A stretch of 64,000 nucleotides of DNA from Sphingobacteriales bacterium (GTDB taxonomy: Bacteria; Bacteroidota; Bacteroidia; Chitinophagales; JADIYW01), in contig JADKIQ010000024.1 of NCBI GenBank assembly GCA_016721245.1, forward strand, positions 1-64,000. Direction: 5' to 3'. The translations under genes and the position numbers were made by a program. How positions within the stretch are numbered: the stretch's first letter is position 1; each line of letters opens with the position of its first letter. Positions 1 through 8,742 of the stretch are shown piece by piece. The notes beneath the pieces were generated by a model. The model did not search any database. It was not told the DNA's origin and worked only from the letters and a program-made list of their open reading frames with translations.

Positions 1-30
1 TCAAACGACATTGCAAAAAATGAACAGACA

Positions 31-117
31 AGCCAACGCTTCAGCAAAATCAAAAGAGCTGCAACCCCACGCACAAGCCGACACAGTTGCAGCACATTTG
101 CTTTTGCCCAAACGCAC
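31..117. repeat. Structured repeat, hairpin copy 1
   Basis: After AGCCAACGC, two arms (44-64 and 87-107) form an imperfect 21-nt inverted repeat around a 22-nt loop. The right arm contains GCACATTTGCTTTTGCC followed by AACGCAC. Nearly the same string occurs at 3307-3332 in a second hairpin whose arms are in the opposite order and whose stem base differs but still pairs. No coding sense is seen. It lies just upstream of the GNAT gene. Confidence 0.6.
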
Positions 118-138
118 CTCAACAAAACATAGTGCCGT

Positions 139-658
139 ATGACAATTCAAATTCCCAACATACGACCATATTGACCAAATCAGACATCTTAACAACAAAT
201 ATCTGATTACTCATTTGACCGATGCTCAAAGACAAAACGGCTTTATTCGTATTGAGTATGACCGAGACGACTTACAACAAATAATTACAAACAAAGAAAT
301 TGTAATTGCAATAAACGGAGAAAAAGTAATTGGCTACTATCTCATTGGAAGAAAAAGCGGCAAAGCCGCTTTGGACTACCAAAAGAACAAAGCCAACAGT
401 TTGTATGATACTCACGGAATTTCTTTTGCCAAAATCGGCTATGGTTGTCAAGTTTGCATTGACCAAGAATATAGAGAGTTAGGTTTATCGAAATTGATGC
501 TTAATAAACTTTTAGAAAATGTATTTCAAAAGTATGATTATTTACTAAGCACCATTTCTAGTGAAAATATAGTTTCACTTCAAAATTCCACCGCTATTGG
601 CTGGAAACCAATAAATTTATTAGAAAAACCAGTGTTTTATTTACTAAAAGTTATATGA
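139..658 (+). CDS. GNAT-family N-acetyltransferase (5' frameshift)
   Basis: Predicted acetyl-CoA-dependent N-acetyltransferase, substrate unknown. The uninterrupted frame runs from about 170 to 658, with an alternative TTG start at 215. A better start is ATG 139 (MTIQIPNIRP...), which joins the main frame after a one-base shift near 165, giving about 170 residues, a normal GNAT length. The C-terminal half has the family pattern: a beta-strand with GYGCQVCIDQEYRELGLS as the acetyl-CoA-loop equivalent, a helix, and a closing strand. Its stop overlaps the next ATG (ATGA at 655-658), implying translational coupling to the ATP-grasp gene. It is the first gene of a four-gene overlapping cluster. 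Confidence 0.7.
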
Positions 659-1510
659 AATTCTATTGCTTACACGAAGATATATACGAAGGCGTTCAAT
701 TACGTCTAGACCAACTAAAGGATGCTTGCGAAAGATTAAATATTGAGTTTATTCCTCTCTATAATCTTACAGTAGATTACAGCAAGTTACCAAAACTTGG
801 CAGAACTGATTTACTATACAATTCAGCAAGAGGTTCACAAACGCTTGAGAGTATTTTGCTAAACGAGAATGTTACGACCTTTTACATTAAAAACCCAACA
901 TTAAACCAAACCTTTTCTACAACAGATTGGAGCATTCTGCACGACAAAGCAAATTTGCTTTCGCCCAAAACCATTTTCAACATTACAGCAGACAGACAAC
1001 TACTAAAAAAACTATGTGGACTATTTAGGCGGTTTCCCATAATCATAAAAGCAACTGGAAGCACAAGGCATTGGCACAATGAAAATCGACAGTTGGCAAA
1101 ATCTTACTTCAACGGTAGACTATTTAATGACAACAAGCGATAAATTTATTCTTCGCCAATTTATAAATGCTAAAAGCGGTTGCCGACTAATTGTGTTAGG
1201 TAGTGAAGTAATTGCAGGGGCTGACTTTACAATGAATGAAAATGACTTTCGGAATGCAGTAGATTTAAAACAAGTAAAATACTTCAAACGAGAATATTCC
1301 GAGGCGGTAAATCAAGCGGCAATAACAGCCACTCATTTAGCCAATACAGAATTTTCGGGAGTTGACTTTTTAGAAGATGAACACGGAAACTTCTATTTAT
1401 TGGAAATCAATTTCCCAACGGGCTTTAGCGGATTGATTGATGTTTGTGGTGTGGACATTCCTTTTAAAATGGTTGAGTATTTAAAGAAAAAAGCCAATGG
1501 AAAAAATTAA
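655..1510 (+). pseudogene. ATP-grasp (RimK-like) ligase, frameshifted
   Basis: ATP-grasp carboxylate-amine/thiol ligase, which would join an amino acid or peptide carboxylate to an amine using ATP. It is split in two frames (655-1143 and 1079-1510). A one-base shift near 1060 restores FPIIIKATGSTR-GIGTMKID, the glycine-rich ATP-binding loop. The C-terminal part has the metal-binding end of the fold: FSGVDFLEDEHGNFYLLEIN, with Asp, Glu and Asn ligands, then PTGFSGL. Reconstructed length is about 285 aa, normal for RimK-like enzymes. It overlaps the GNAT gene at its start and the serine hydrolase at its end. The substrate is unknown. The shift may be a sequencing error or a real lesion. Confidence 0.7.
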
Positions 1511-2426
1511 ATTAATCGAAGAAACAATTAATAAAATTGACGCCTTAATAAAGGAGCAATTACCCGAAAGCAAATACCAGTTTGAGCTTTACGACCTGAC
1601 CACCAACACCAAACATTTTAGAGGATTGGATGAGCCATTTCATTGGGGTTCGGTTTACAAACTTTTTGTAGTTGCCGAAATCATTAAGATGAGTGAAGAG
1701 GGTTGGTTTAAAATGGACGATGAAATTGAATTACATAAGAATGTGCATGTAAATGGTAATGGTGTTGGTATTGTTAAATACTTAACCCACTTAAATAAAC
1801 TAACATTTACGGATGCTTGCAAAATGGTGATGGCTGTTTCTGACAACCTTTGTGCTGATGAGTTATTAAATATTGTTGGTTTTGACAGAATAAATTTATT
1901 GCTAAATCATTCGGGTTGCCAAAATTCAAAACTTTCAGTAAATCTCGATACAATGGTAAGAGATGTATTTGCAAGAATTGAAAATAATACTGGTGCTACT
2001 TATTACCAAAGCGAAAATTATTTCAACCAATTTAATATTTCATTATCGGAACTATTAAAAGAAAACTACACATCAGTAAAAGACATAAATGCAAGTTTTG
2101 ATTATATACTTAATTCATATCTGACAGAAAAAGGAAAAACCCTTTTAATGCAATTTGTTTTAACACCAAATGTTCATTCAAGAATATCTGCCTGCACATT
2201 TTTTAGCAAATATCTTTTAAGAGGCAAAACTGGTGCATTAGGTTTCGGAACAGTTAATTCTGAAACTGCCGCAATTATTGATAAGCAAAACAATAGTATA
2301 AAAGGTTATTTCACAGTTTCAACTAAAGAAAACCGAAAAAGAAATTTCATATCTAATGACGTAATTGCTTTGATTGGTTTAGAAATCGTAAAACTTTATG
2401 AACAACTTGATAAGCAAACTAAATAG
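1497..2426 (+). CDS. Class A beta-lactamase-like serine hydrolase, cytosolic
   Basis: 309-aa member of the penicillin-binding/class A beta-lactamase fold. All three active-site motifs are present: S-x-x-K (GSVYKLF, near residue 51), SDN (AVSDNLCADELL, near 117) and KTG (LRGKTGALGFG, near 245). There is no signal peptide, so it should act in the cytosol, which argues against a role as a secreted drug-hydrolysing enzyme or cell-wall PBP. Its ATG overlaps the end of the ATP-grasp gene, and the EamA transporter start overlaps its own end. The setting suggests a hydrolase or acyl-transferase acting on the product of the neighbouring ligase and acetyltransferase (inference). Confidence 0.75.
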   Translation: MEKIKLIEETINKIDALIKEQLPESKYQFELYDLTTNTKHFRGLDEPFHWGSVYKLFVVAEIIKMSEEGWFKMDDEIELHKNVHVNGNGVGIVKYLTHLNKLTFTDACKMVMAVSDNLCADELLNIVGFDRINLLLNHSGCQNSKLSVNLDTMVRDVFARIENNTGATYYQSENYFNQFNISLSELLKENYTSVKDINASFDYILNSYLTEKGKTLLMQFVLTPNVHSRISACTFFSKYLLRGKTGALGFGTVNSETAAIIDKQNNSIKGYFTVSTKENRKRNFISNDVIALIGLEIVKLYEQLDKQTK

Positions 2427-3286
2427 CGGTTGGTTGCAATATGCCGTTTTAGTTTCCTTGTTGGTTGCTATGAACATTGGCATAGAAGAACTAACAGACA
2501 AAGGCATTACAGAGCAGAAATTTTATTGCTTCGTAGTATTTGCAATTTAATTGCCGCCATTTTTATTGCGGCAAACAGCAGAAAGAGCATTATACCTAAA
2601 CAGCCAAAATTGCAGTTCGGTGCTTTTATTTGTTTAGGCTTGAGCTTGCTTTTAATCTTTACAGCCTATCAATACATTTCAGCAGGTTCAGTAAGCACCT
2701 TGCAACGGTTAGACATTCCGTTGTTAGTTATTATTGCTGCATTTGGCAGTCAATCAAAATTATCACAAACTCTTTTGGCTTTTTTCGCTTTTGCACTTGT
2801 TGCATCATTACTCATTCTAAACAAAACCACAGACGAAGACCCGATTGGATATTTCATTGTTTTGTCTGCCGTTGTAATTCTTTGCATAAACACATTACTT
2901 CAAAAGAAAATAGCGGTAACAGAAAACATACAAACCATCATTTTAATTTCCAGTTTGAGTTCGGTTTTTTGGGGTGGTATTCGTTGTTGGCAGACACATT
3001 CAACTTTTGCAAACATTCAACTTGACAGTTTATTGCTAATAGTTGGTTTAAGTTTTGCAAACCTCTTAATCTTCTACATTGTTAACGACCTTTACAAAAG
3101 AAAAGTCCCAAGTAGTTCGTTATCCTTATCTGTTAGCCGCCTTTCATGACAATGATAACCGAAATGATTGTTGAGAATAAAATCTTCAATCCAATACTAA
3201 TCTTTGGCAATATTTCAATTCTTATCGTGCTGACACTATTAGTTAGAAGCCGTCACAAAAACCTAATGACAAATGGAACACAGTAA
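2398..3286 (+). pseudogene. EamA-family (DMT) transporter, frameshifted
   Basis: Drug/metabolite exporter of the EamA type, about 290 aa when repaired, inner membrane. The N-terminus starts at ATG 2398 inside the previous gene (SGWLQYAVLVSLLVAMN) and shifts frame near 2548, where loss of a T from ATTTTAATT would explain it. The middle is 2545-3149. The C-terminus resumes in another frame at about 3125-3286 (YPYLLAAF, then TMITEMIVENKIF and a hydrophobic helix ending in RSRHKN), the normal end of EamA proteins. So at least two shifts interrupt it. It is the last gene of the cluster and a plausible exporter of its product. A stand-alone 46-codon reading at 3146-3286 is better explained as this tail. 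Confidence 0.7.
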
Positions 3287-3289
3287 TTC

Positions 3290-3372
3290 AGCCAACGCAT
3301 TTGGTGGCACATTTGCATTTTTGCCAACGCACAAAGCCAAACAAAAAAATGCAAAAGAGCCACCAAGCCAAC
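3290..3372. repeat. Structured repeat, hairpin copy 2
   Basis: After AGCCAACGC, the arm 3303-3324 (GGTGGCACATTTGCATTTTT...) pairs with 3345-3364 (AAAAATGCAAAAGAGCCACC) around a 20-nt loop. The string GCACATTTGC-TTTTGCC-AACGCAC is shared with the copy at 31-117. The bases at the foot of the stem differ between copies (GGTGGC/GCCACC here, TTGCAGC/GCTGCAA there) yet remain paired. An open reading frame across this region is an artefact of the low stop density in the repeat. Confidence 0.6.
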
Positions 3373-3439
3373 ACACGACAATCCGCAGGGACACTGCAAA
3401 CTTGACACAACAGACCTTCGTGGACGGAGAAGCACGAAC

Positions 3440-3571
3440 CGCTAACACGGGTTTGGCAAAAGTGGCGGTTCAGTGCTCCGCAGACACATTAGTGGTTAAT
3501 CAAAGTTTGGTTCTCCGCATCAACATTTGTGGTGAAAATCGCCACCTTCGCCAAGCCCGAAAACGTTAGCT
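3440..3571 (+). other. attC site 1
   Basis: CGCTAAC at 3440-3446 and GTTAGCT at 3565-3571 flank a palindrome: GGGTTTGGC-AAAAGTGGCG pairs with CGCCACCTTCGCCAAGCCC. It belongs to the TTTGGC/GCCAAG structural group, together with sites 6, 10, 13 and 16. Its left box is the end of the first, left-truncated cassette. Confidence 0.9.
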
Positions 3572-3592
3572 GCAAGCATAATTTTTTTCAAC

Positions 3593-4123
3593 ATGGGATC
3601 ACATATAGGAGTATATTCCGAACAAATAGAAAACAATGATGAATGCCACCAATTCATCAATAAAATTCTATGACTTTGTAATTAGCGGAGAATGTATGGA
3701 GAAAAAAGTATCTTAAAAGCAGGTACTTATTACGGCTTAGATTTATCGCCGCTATTGAAATTAGTATATCAAGGAAAAGAAACAAATTCAAGTTACATTG
3801 CCGAAAATACTCAAAATACAGAATCATTATTATCTCTAATCAGCATATTTAAAGATAAAATTCAAAAAGATCAATATGTTTGTAACAAAATAGATTACGT
3901 ATGGTATTATTCAGCTAATTACTTAATAGCAGATATTCCAAAACTAATAGAAGATGTAGGAAGCGAACTCGCAGAAAAACAAATCAAATTAGTAAGACAA
4001 ATTGAAGAAAAGAATAAAAATAGTCCAGATCCATGGAAATCTTATTTTGAGAAAAAGAAGATTGTTAAAGATTTAGATGACTTACTAAAAAATATTTTAT
4101 GCCTAAAGAAAAGGTGCTACTGA
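3593..4123 (+). pseudogene. Hypothetical cassette protein, frameshifted
   Basis: Not recognised. The start is ATG 3593 (MGSHIGVYSEQIENND...), followed by frame changes near 3672 and 3690. The main open part, 3692-4123, gives 143 aa (MYGEKSILKAG ... ILCLKKRCY), rich in Lys, Glu and Ile and predicted mostly helical, with no signal peptide. Repaired, it would be about 175 aa and cytosolic. It is the only gene in the cassette bounded by attC sites 1 and 2 (ends GTTAGCTGC and GCAGCTAAC, complementary). The first line, KFYDFVISGECMEK, reads sensibly in a third frame, so at least two indels separate it from the main part. Confidence 0.45.
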
Positions 4124-4158
4124 AATTTATCTAACTGTAACATAAAAATTAAGCCAGC

Positions 4159-4288
4159 AGCTAACAAAAAATTGGCGTTAGTTGTGGCTCATTTGGAAAA
4201 GTAAATAATATGTAATAAATTTAGTTTGAAGGTTAGTTTTGGTTCGTGCTAAACACGCACAACCATCGCCAATTTTCAACCGTTAGAG
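4159..4288 (+). other. attC site 2
   Basis: AGCTAAC at 4159-4165 and GTTAGAG at 4282-4288. Inner stem AAAATTGGC / GCCAATTTT, then GTTGTGG pairing with CACAACC. This is the commonest group in the window (sites 2, 4, 5, 8, 9 and 14). Confidence 0.9.
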
Positions 4289-4710
4289 CGCAATTTTAAG
4301 CCACTGCAAAACAATGAAAACTGTAGTGAATCTCAGAGGAGCAAAACGATAGTAAAAACTGAAAGATTTTTACTTTGAGTATTGGCGACGAATTGGGAAA
4401 GAGTACTCTTTAAAGCGTGAGACGCTTACAATACTCAGCAAAGTTACAGAAAAAAATTGAGAAACAATATTTTGAGTGTAACTTATCGTTTTGATAAAAT
4501 GAGCTTTCACGACAAAAAATGACTGCGGAAATACAAGTATTTACGACAATAATTTTTATCTAAATGTTTTGCAGTGCGAGCAGCTTAAAACTGGAACTGT
4601 TTTAGTAAATTGCATAAACTAAAACAGCGCCTAACAGGCAGTTTTGTAAAATGAGTTGACCTCCTTTAAATAGTTCATCGGTGTCAACTCACTTCACAAA
4701 GCTGCCGGAC
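4283..4710 (+). mobile_element. Duplicated gene cassette, copy 1
   Basis: The 428-nt segment from TTAGAG to the last G before GTTATAT matches 12801-13232 almost throughout. Differences are a 3-nt length change near 4392 and small A-run indels. Similarity stops on both sides exactly at the G|TT crossover position of the flanking attC sites, the mark of transfer as a cassette. No convincing ORF is seen. The 68-codon frame of copy 2 is broken here by A-run indels, so the cassette may be non-coding or encode an unrecognised short product. Confidence 0.85.
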
Positions 4711-4717
4711 GTTATAT
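4629..4717 (+). other. attC site 3 (short type)
   Basis: GCCTAAC at 4629-4635 and GTTATAT at 4711-4717, only 89 nt apart. Stem: GGCAGTTTTGTAAAATGAG with complementary CTCACTTCACAAAGCTGCC, plus inner GTTGAC/GTCAAC. It is the same structural group as site 11 and belongs to the duplicated cassette. Confidence 0.9.
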
Positions 4718-4783
4718 GTGATTTTAGGACAACTCGAAACAACAAACTAACCGACAACATATAAACAAAACAATAGTACGAAA

Positions 4784-5178
4784 TTGGATGAAATAACAAT
4801 TCCATATCATTTAGTAATACCAACAATTATTTGTTTGGTTGGACTTGGGACAATAATATTTTATCTAAAAGACTTTTCACCAAGAACAAATTGATTTGGA
4901 CAAGTGTGACTGTTTTTTAGTTCTATACTTGTTCATTGTAGGTATGGCGACATTTGATGCTATTTATTATCAATTGGACTTAAATCGCTATGACCTTAAC
5001 AAGGACGGAATGTTTGGAGGAAAAGAAATAACAAACGAACAGAACGAAGCAATGAGAAAACTAACAAGTGACACCGGAAGGAATTTTTCGTTCATTACAG
5101 GTTTTGTTTTTGCTTTTAATTATTTCGACAGCAGTTTATATTTCTGGACGAGTATTCTTAAGGCTGAAGAGACAATGA
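4784..5178 (+). pseudogene. Small membrane protein with EF-hand-like loop, frameshifted
   Basis: Reconstructed as about 130 aa. TTG 4784 opens MDEITIPYHLVIPTIICLVG (first membrane helix). A shift near 4893 leads to TSVTVFLVLYLFIVGMATFD (second helix), then a soluble loop DLNRYDLNKDGMFGGKE. That loop has the Asp/Asn spacing of an EF-hand calcium loop (D-x-N-x-D-G-x-F-x-x-x-E). A shift near 5116 then leads to FAFIISTAVYISGRVFL (third helix) and stop 5178. The single-frame 131-aa reading (4896-5291) wrongly runs into the attC site. Family not known. Sole gene of the cassette between attC 3 and 4. Confidence 0.45.
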
Positions 5179-5207
5179 CAACAGAAAGAAAAACCACACA
5201 TAACATA

Positions 5208-5327
5208 AAATTGGCGTTAGTTGTGGCTCATTTGGAAAAGCAAATAATAAATAATAAATTTAGTTTGAAGGTTGATTACGGTTCGTGCTAAACACGCACA
5301 ACCATCGCCAATTTTCAGCCGTTATAG
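5208..5327 (+). other. attC site 4
   Basis: ACATAAC at 5208-5214 and GTTATAG at 5321-5327. AAAATTGGCG pairs with CGCCAATTTT. Nearly the same sequence as site 2 over the first 60 nt and the last 50 nt. The core box RYYYAAC has A at its third position. Confidence 0.85.
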
Positions 5328-5341
5328 GCAAGGAAAGAAAA

Positions 5342-6270
5342 ATGAAAATACTCATAACCATATCAATTGTACTTTTGCCTTGTTTAAAGGTGCTTTCTCA
5401 AAATATTGATTTTGAAAAGAAGGCTACCATTGACTCAATTGTGAACAAGTACGCTAAGGTATATTCTATAGTTGGTTTGTCCATAGGGATTATTGATAAC
5501 GGTAATGAATTTACTCAACACTATGGAAATACGGATTTAAATAAGAGACATATAGTATCTGATAGCACAATGTTTCATTTAGCTTCAATTTCAAAATTAT
5601 TCACGGCTACCGCAATATTGCAACTTGTCGAGAATAACAAATTAAGCCTTGAAGATAAGTTGGTGGACATTCTTCCTGATTTTAAAATGAAGGATAAACG
5701 ATATGGCGAAATTAAAATAAAACACCTTCTTACTCACTCATCTGGGTTGAAATGGAACAATAAACTAAAGAAATCACCTGATGATACAAGTTCTGTTTCA
5801 TTGTATATTCAAAATTTGCAAAAGGCGAAATTAAAATTTACCCCAGGAGAAAAAATGTCCTCTGCAACATATAGCAATGTAGGATATGACTTGCTCGGAA
5901 TTGTGGTTGAAAGAGTCTCTGGGCTAAGGTTTGATAATTACGTCTCTAAAAACATCTTACAGCCTATAGGGATGTATCGAAGCACTTACGATAATGAAAC
6001 AAATAGATACTATTCATCTAGCTGTTCCCCAAATGTTGCAGGAATTCAAGAAAAATTAAACAGTTAAATTATTTTGGAATAGATAACAAGAAAAACCCTA
6101 TCGTTAATGGAGAGCCTCTACAGTTAAAAAGTCATAATGTATATGGAGAAGAATATGAGCACAATCCAAGTGGGAATTTAATATCTACAGCGAAAGAACT
6201 CAACTTATGGATGCAACATCATTTAGAGATGTACTCAGATTCTACATATATTTTGTTATCAAACAAATAA
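5342..6270 (+). pseudogene. Class C beta-lactamase-like serine hydrolase, truncated
   Basis: Exported serine hydrolase of the beta-lactamase/DD-peptidase fold. A signal peptide at residues 1-19 (MKILITISIVLLPCLKVLSQ) points to the periplasm. The S-x-x-K motif is in LASISKLFTA and the Tyr motif in TYSNVGYDLLG. The open frame ends at 6067. After a one-base shift it continues NYFGIDNKKNPIV ... HNPSGNLISTAKELNLW (the typical glycine-rich segment before the third motif) to a stop at 6270. The remaining third of the family (HxG motif) is absent and is replaced by a fragment of another cassette (6298-6546). The gene is therefore very likely inactive. Confidence 0.7.
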
Positions 6271-6297
6271 ATTAAATGAAATTTATCAACACAAAAA

Positions 6298-6546
6298 GCA
6301 TTTTACAAGACACGACTTCAATCTTGGATTAGCATGGAAATTGGATGAATTCAAATCATAGAAATTAAGACATGTGTATTGGAATAGGATATAATGCAAT
6401 TTCAAAATATGAAACAACTTACTGAAAAAGTTTATAGAATCACTGAAAATTAGTTAGAAAATGCTAACATACAATGAAAAAAGGTCGTTATCAAATAACA
6501 GTTGAAATTACTAAATATAGTTCAGAAACTAAAACAGCAGCTTAAC
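6298..6546 (+). pseudogene. Decayed 3' fragment of a second cassette gene
   Basis: From GCATTTTACAAGACACGACT onward the sequence is a degraded copy of 11341-11592, the 3' end of the lipoprotein cassette gene. It keeps blocks such as GATGAATTCAAATCATA, AAATTAAGACATG and TGCTAACATACAATGAAAAA and ends in the same GCAG-CTTAAC box. Many indels destroy the frame. Weaker similarity reaches back to about 6240. This cassette's left end (GTTATAGGC) is not complementary to its right end (GCAGCTTAAC), whereas GTTAGCTGC of the intact cassette is, so two cassettes were joined with loss of the site between them. Confidence 0.8.
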
Positions 6547-6658
6547 AAGAAATTGGCACTAGTTGTGGTAAATTTGGAAAATTAAGTTTTTGTATTATTG
6601 TAATAGGTTTTGGTTAGTGCAAAAACGCACAACCAGCGCCAATTTTCAACCGTTATAT
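6540..6658 (+). other. attC site 5
   Basis: GCTTAAC at 6540-6546 and GTTATAT at 6652-6658. Stem AAATTGGC / GCCAATTT with inner GTTGTGG/CACAACC. Close to sites 9 and 14 (both have ggcactagttgtgg). Its left half came with the fragment at 6298-6546. Confidence 0.88.
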
Positions 6659-6708
6659 GCCATTTTAGGACACCCTACAACTAAACAAAATTTTCAGAAA
6701 TTTGTAGA

Positions 6709-7407
6709 ATGAATGATAACGATACAAAAAGACTTTCGAGACTTGTAGCAATTTTAACACAGTTGCAAGCAAGACGACTTGTAACATCTACTAAACTTGC
6801 TGAAAAATTTGGTGTAAGTACAAGAACAATTTATAGAGATTTAAAAGCATTAGAACAATCAGGTGTTCCTATATTGACAGAAGACGGGAAAGGTTTTACT
6901 TTGATGGAAGGCTACAAAATTCCACCAATTATGTTTAGCGAAAACCAAGCAAACGCATTGATTATTGCCGAACAATTAGTTTTAAAAAACAAGGATAGCT
7001 CATTAATCAAAGATTATGCCGAGGCAATTGACAAAATAAAAGCTGTTTTAAAACAAACCGAAAAAGACAAAGCTAATTTACTTTCTTTAAGGACAAAATT
7101 TGCAAAGCTTGACAATTATGAAATTAAGAGCAACATTTTATCTTACTTGCAAAATGCACTTACCAATTTTCAGCTTGTTAAATTTGAATACATCAATGCT
7201 GAAAATAAAGAAAGTAACAGAATTGTTGAACCTTTTGCTTTATTAAACATAACAGAAGGTTGGTTGATGGTAGCTTTTTGTCGATTAAGAAAAGAATTTC
7301 GCTATTTTCGTTTAGACAGAATTCAAAACTTACAAATTCAGCCAGAAAATTTTATACCTCACAAAATGACGCTACAAGAATTTTTTGAAAAATTTCAAGA
7401 CCATTAA
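6709..7407 (+). CDS. HTH-WYL transcriptional regulator (YafY-like)
   Basis: 232-aa regulator. Residues 8-60 form a winged HTH of the HTH_11 type (TSTKLAEKFGVSTRTIYRD, recognition helix). Residues 135-232 form a WYL domain with NRIVEPFALL, EGWLMVAFCRLRKEFRYFRL and a final DRIQNL. WYL domains sense nucleic-acid or other ligands and often control stress or defence genes. First gene of a three-gene cassette (attC 5 to 6); a 71-nt gap precedes the next gene. ATG 6709 is chosen because it gives the full HTH. It probably controls its own cassette (inference). Confidence 0.88.
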   Translation: MNDNDTKRLSRLVAILTQLQARRLVTSTKLAEKFGVSTRTIYRDLKALEQSGVPILTEDGKGFTLMEGYKIPPIMFSENQANALIIAEQLVLKNKDSSLIKDYAEAIDKIKAVLKQTEKDKANLLSLRTKFAKLDNYEIKSNILSYLQNALTNFQLVKFEYINAENKESNRIVEPFALLNITEGWLMVAFCRLRKEFRYFRLDRIQNLQIQPENFIPHKMTLQEFFEKFQDH

Positions 7408-7478
7408 GTACCCTTGACATAGGGTTGTCACAAGCTCATTTTACTTTTGCCTTATTAACAATTTAAAACAAATTTAAA

Positions 7479-7901
7479 ATGATAAAAAATCTTTCAAAAA
7501 TCAATTGGTTAGCCGTCTTGCTATCATTAGTGTTTTACTCTTTTTTCGGTTGGCTTTGGTTCACCGTTTTATTTCCAAATCAGTATGCAAGCACATTGGA
7601 TAAATTAGGAATGATGCCTACAAAGCCAGACCCGATTTATTTTTATGGACCAGCTTTGGCAATTTTACCTACAATAATTACAGCAGCTTTGTTGATGTTA
7701 GTGCTAAATATCAATACAAGGAAAGTAGCAATAGAATTCGCTTTGGTAATTGGTTTTGGGTTTTTGGTTGCCAATACATTTAATATTGCCATTAACCCTA
7801 ATATTCCACACCCTATGACCTATGGACTGTTAGTTGGTGGATTTCAATTGATTTGTATATTAGTAACTTGCATTATTTTGCAAGCAATGCGTAAAAAATG
7901 A
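7479..7901 (+). CDS. DUF1761 family membrane protein
   Basis: 140-aa integral membrane protein with four predicted helices (near residues 9-31, 54-76, 82-102 and 113-135). The layout INWLAVLLSLVFYSFFGWLWFT at the start, with a conserved GMMPTKPDP loop, is typical of the DUF1761 family, whose function is not known. Its stop overlaps the next ATG (7898-7901), so it is translationally coupled to the YdeI-like gene. Confidence 0.75.
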   Translation: MIKNLSKINWLAVLLSLVFYSFFGWLWFTVLFPNQYASTLDKLGMMPTKPDPIYFYGPALAILPTIITAALLMLVLNINTRKVAIEFALVIGFGFLVANTFNIAINPNIPHPMTYGLLVGGFQLICILVTCIILQAMRKK

Positions 7902-8497
7902 ACAAACAAGAAATAGAAGAATTCTATCCAGAGACCAAACAGCATTTGAGAAAATGGTTGCAAAAAAATCATTTAACAAAAGATGCTGTTTGGCTTATTT
8001 TTTATAAAAAGCATACAGGCAAACCATCAGTAGCTTGGACTGATGCTGTTGATGAAGCCCTATGTTTTGGTTGGATAGATAGCAAAGGGGAAACCATAGA
8101 CAAAGATACATTCAGACAATATTTCTGTAAACGCAAACCGAAAAGCACTTGGAGTAAAATCAACAAACAAAAAATTGAGACCTTAACTGCAAATGGATTA
8201 ATGGCAGATGCGGGTTTTAAGGTAATTGATATTGCCAAACAAAATGGCTCTTGGACAATTTTGGACGAAGCAGAAGAACTTATTGTACCACCAGAATTGG
8301 AAAAAGCTTTCAAAAAATTTGAGAACTCAAAGGGCTACTTCTTAACGTTAAGCAAAAGCAAGAAAAAGGTTTTACTATATTGGATGGCACTTGCAAAAAC
8401 GGACACAACACGTCAAAAACGAATTTTAGAAATTGTAGAAAACGCTTATCAAAGACAATTACCAAAACAATTTAGACCGAAAAAAAACGGCATATAA
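7898..8497 (+). CDS. YdeI/OmpD-associated family protein
   Basis: 199-aa cytosolic protein of the YdeI family (bacteriocin-protection, OmdA-like). Family signatures seen are WLIFYKKHTG, then EALCFGWIDSKGETID and a repeated-helix C-terminus with RQKRILEIVENA. The biochemical role in the family is unsettled; some members affect resistance to antimicrobial peptides. Third gene of the cassette. Its TAA (8495-8497) lies inside the left box of attC site 6, so the cassette carries almost no 3' spacer. Confidence 0.85.
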   Translation: MNKQEIEEFYPETKQHLRKWLQKNHLTKDAVWLIFYKKHTGKPSVAWTDAVDEALCFGWIDSKGETIDKDTFRQYFCKRKPKSTWSKINKQKIETLTANGLMADAGFKVIDIAKQNGSWTILDEAEELIVPPELEKAFKKFENSKGYFLTLSKSKKKVLLYWMALAKTDTTRQKRILEIVENAYQRQLPKQFRPKKNGI

Positions 8498-8622
8498 CAG
8501 GGGTTTTGCAAAAGCTGGGCTTCAGTGCTAAATTGAACATTTGGAATTCTAATGAACATTATGCTAAATTTGAACATTCGTACTTCTAATCCCAGCCTTC
8601 GCAAAGCCCCAAAACGTTGTAA
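8492..8622 (+). other. attC site 6
   Basis: ATATAAC at 8492-8498 and GTTGTAA at 8616-8622. Stem GGGGTTTTGCAAAAGCTGGG with CCCAGCCTTCGCAAAGCCCC. The cassette ends GTTATATGCC / GGCATATAAC are perfectly complementary for 10 nt. Confidence 0.92.
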
Positions 8623-8742
8623 GCAAGTATTATGAAAAGACACTACTTAAATATACGGCACTTTATTCCACCTTAGTTTGTAATAATTGCAAACTAAAAT
8701 ATATACAAGGAAAACATTATTTTTAATATTAAATTACCAAAA

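Noticed and set aside
3146..3286. Separate 46-aa membrane peptide overlapping the EamA gene
   Set aside because: TMITEMIVENKIF and the hydrophobic helix fit the normal C-terminus of EamA proteins after a one-base shift, so it is treated as that tail.
3273..3569. 98-codon open frame on the + strand
   Set aside because: It runs through the hairpin repeat and the attC site 1; such low-stop repeats give long but meaningless frames.
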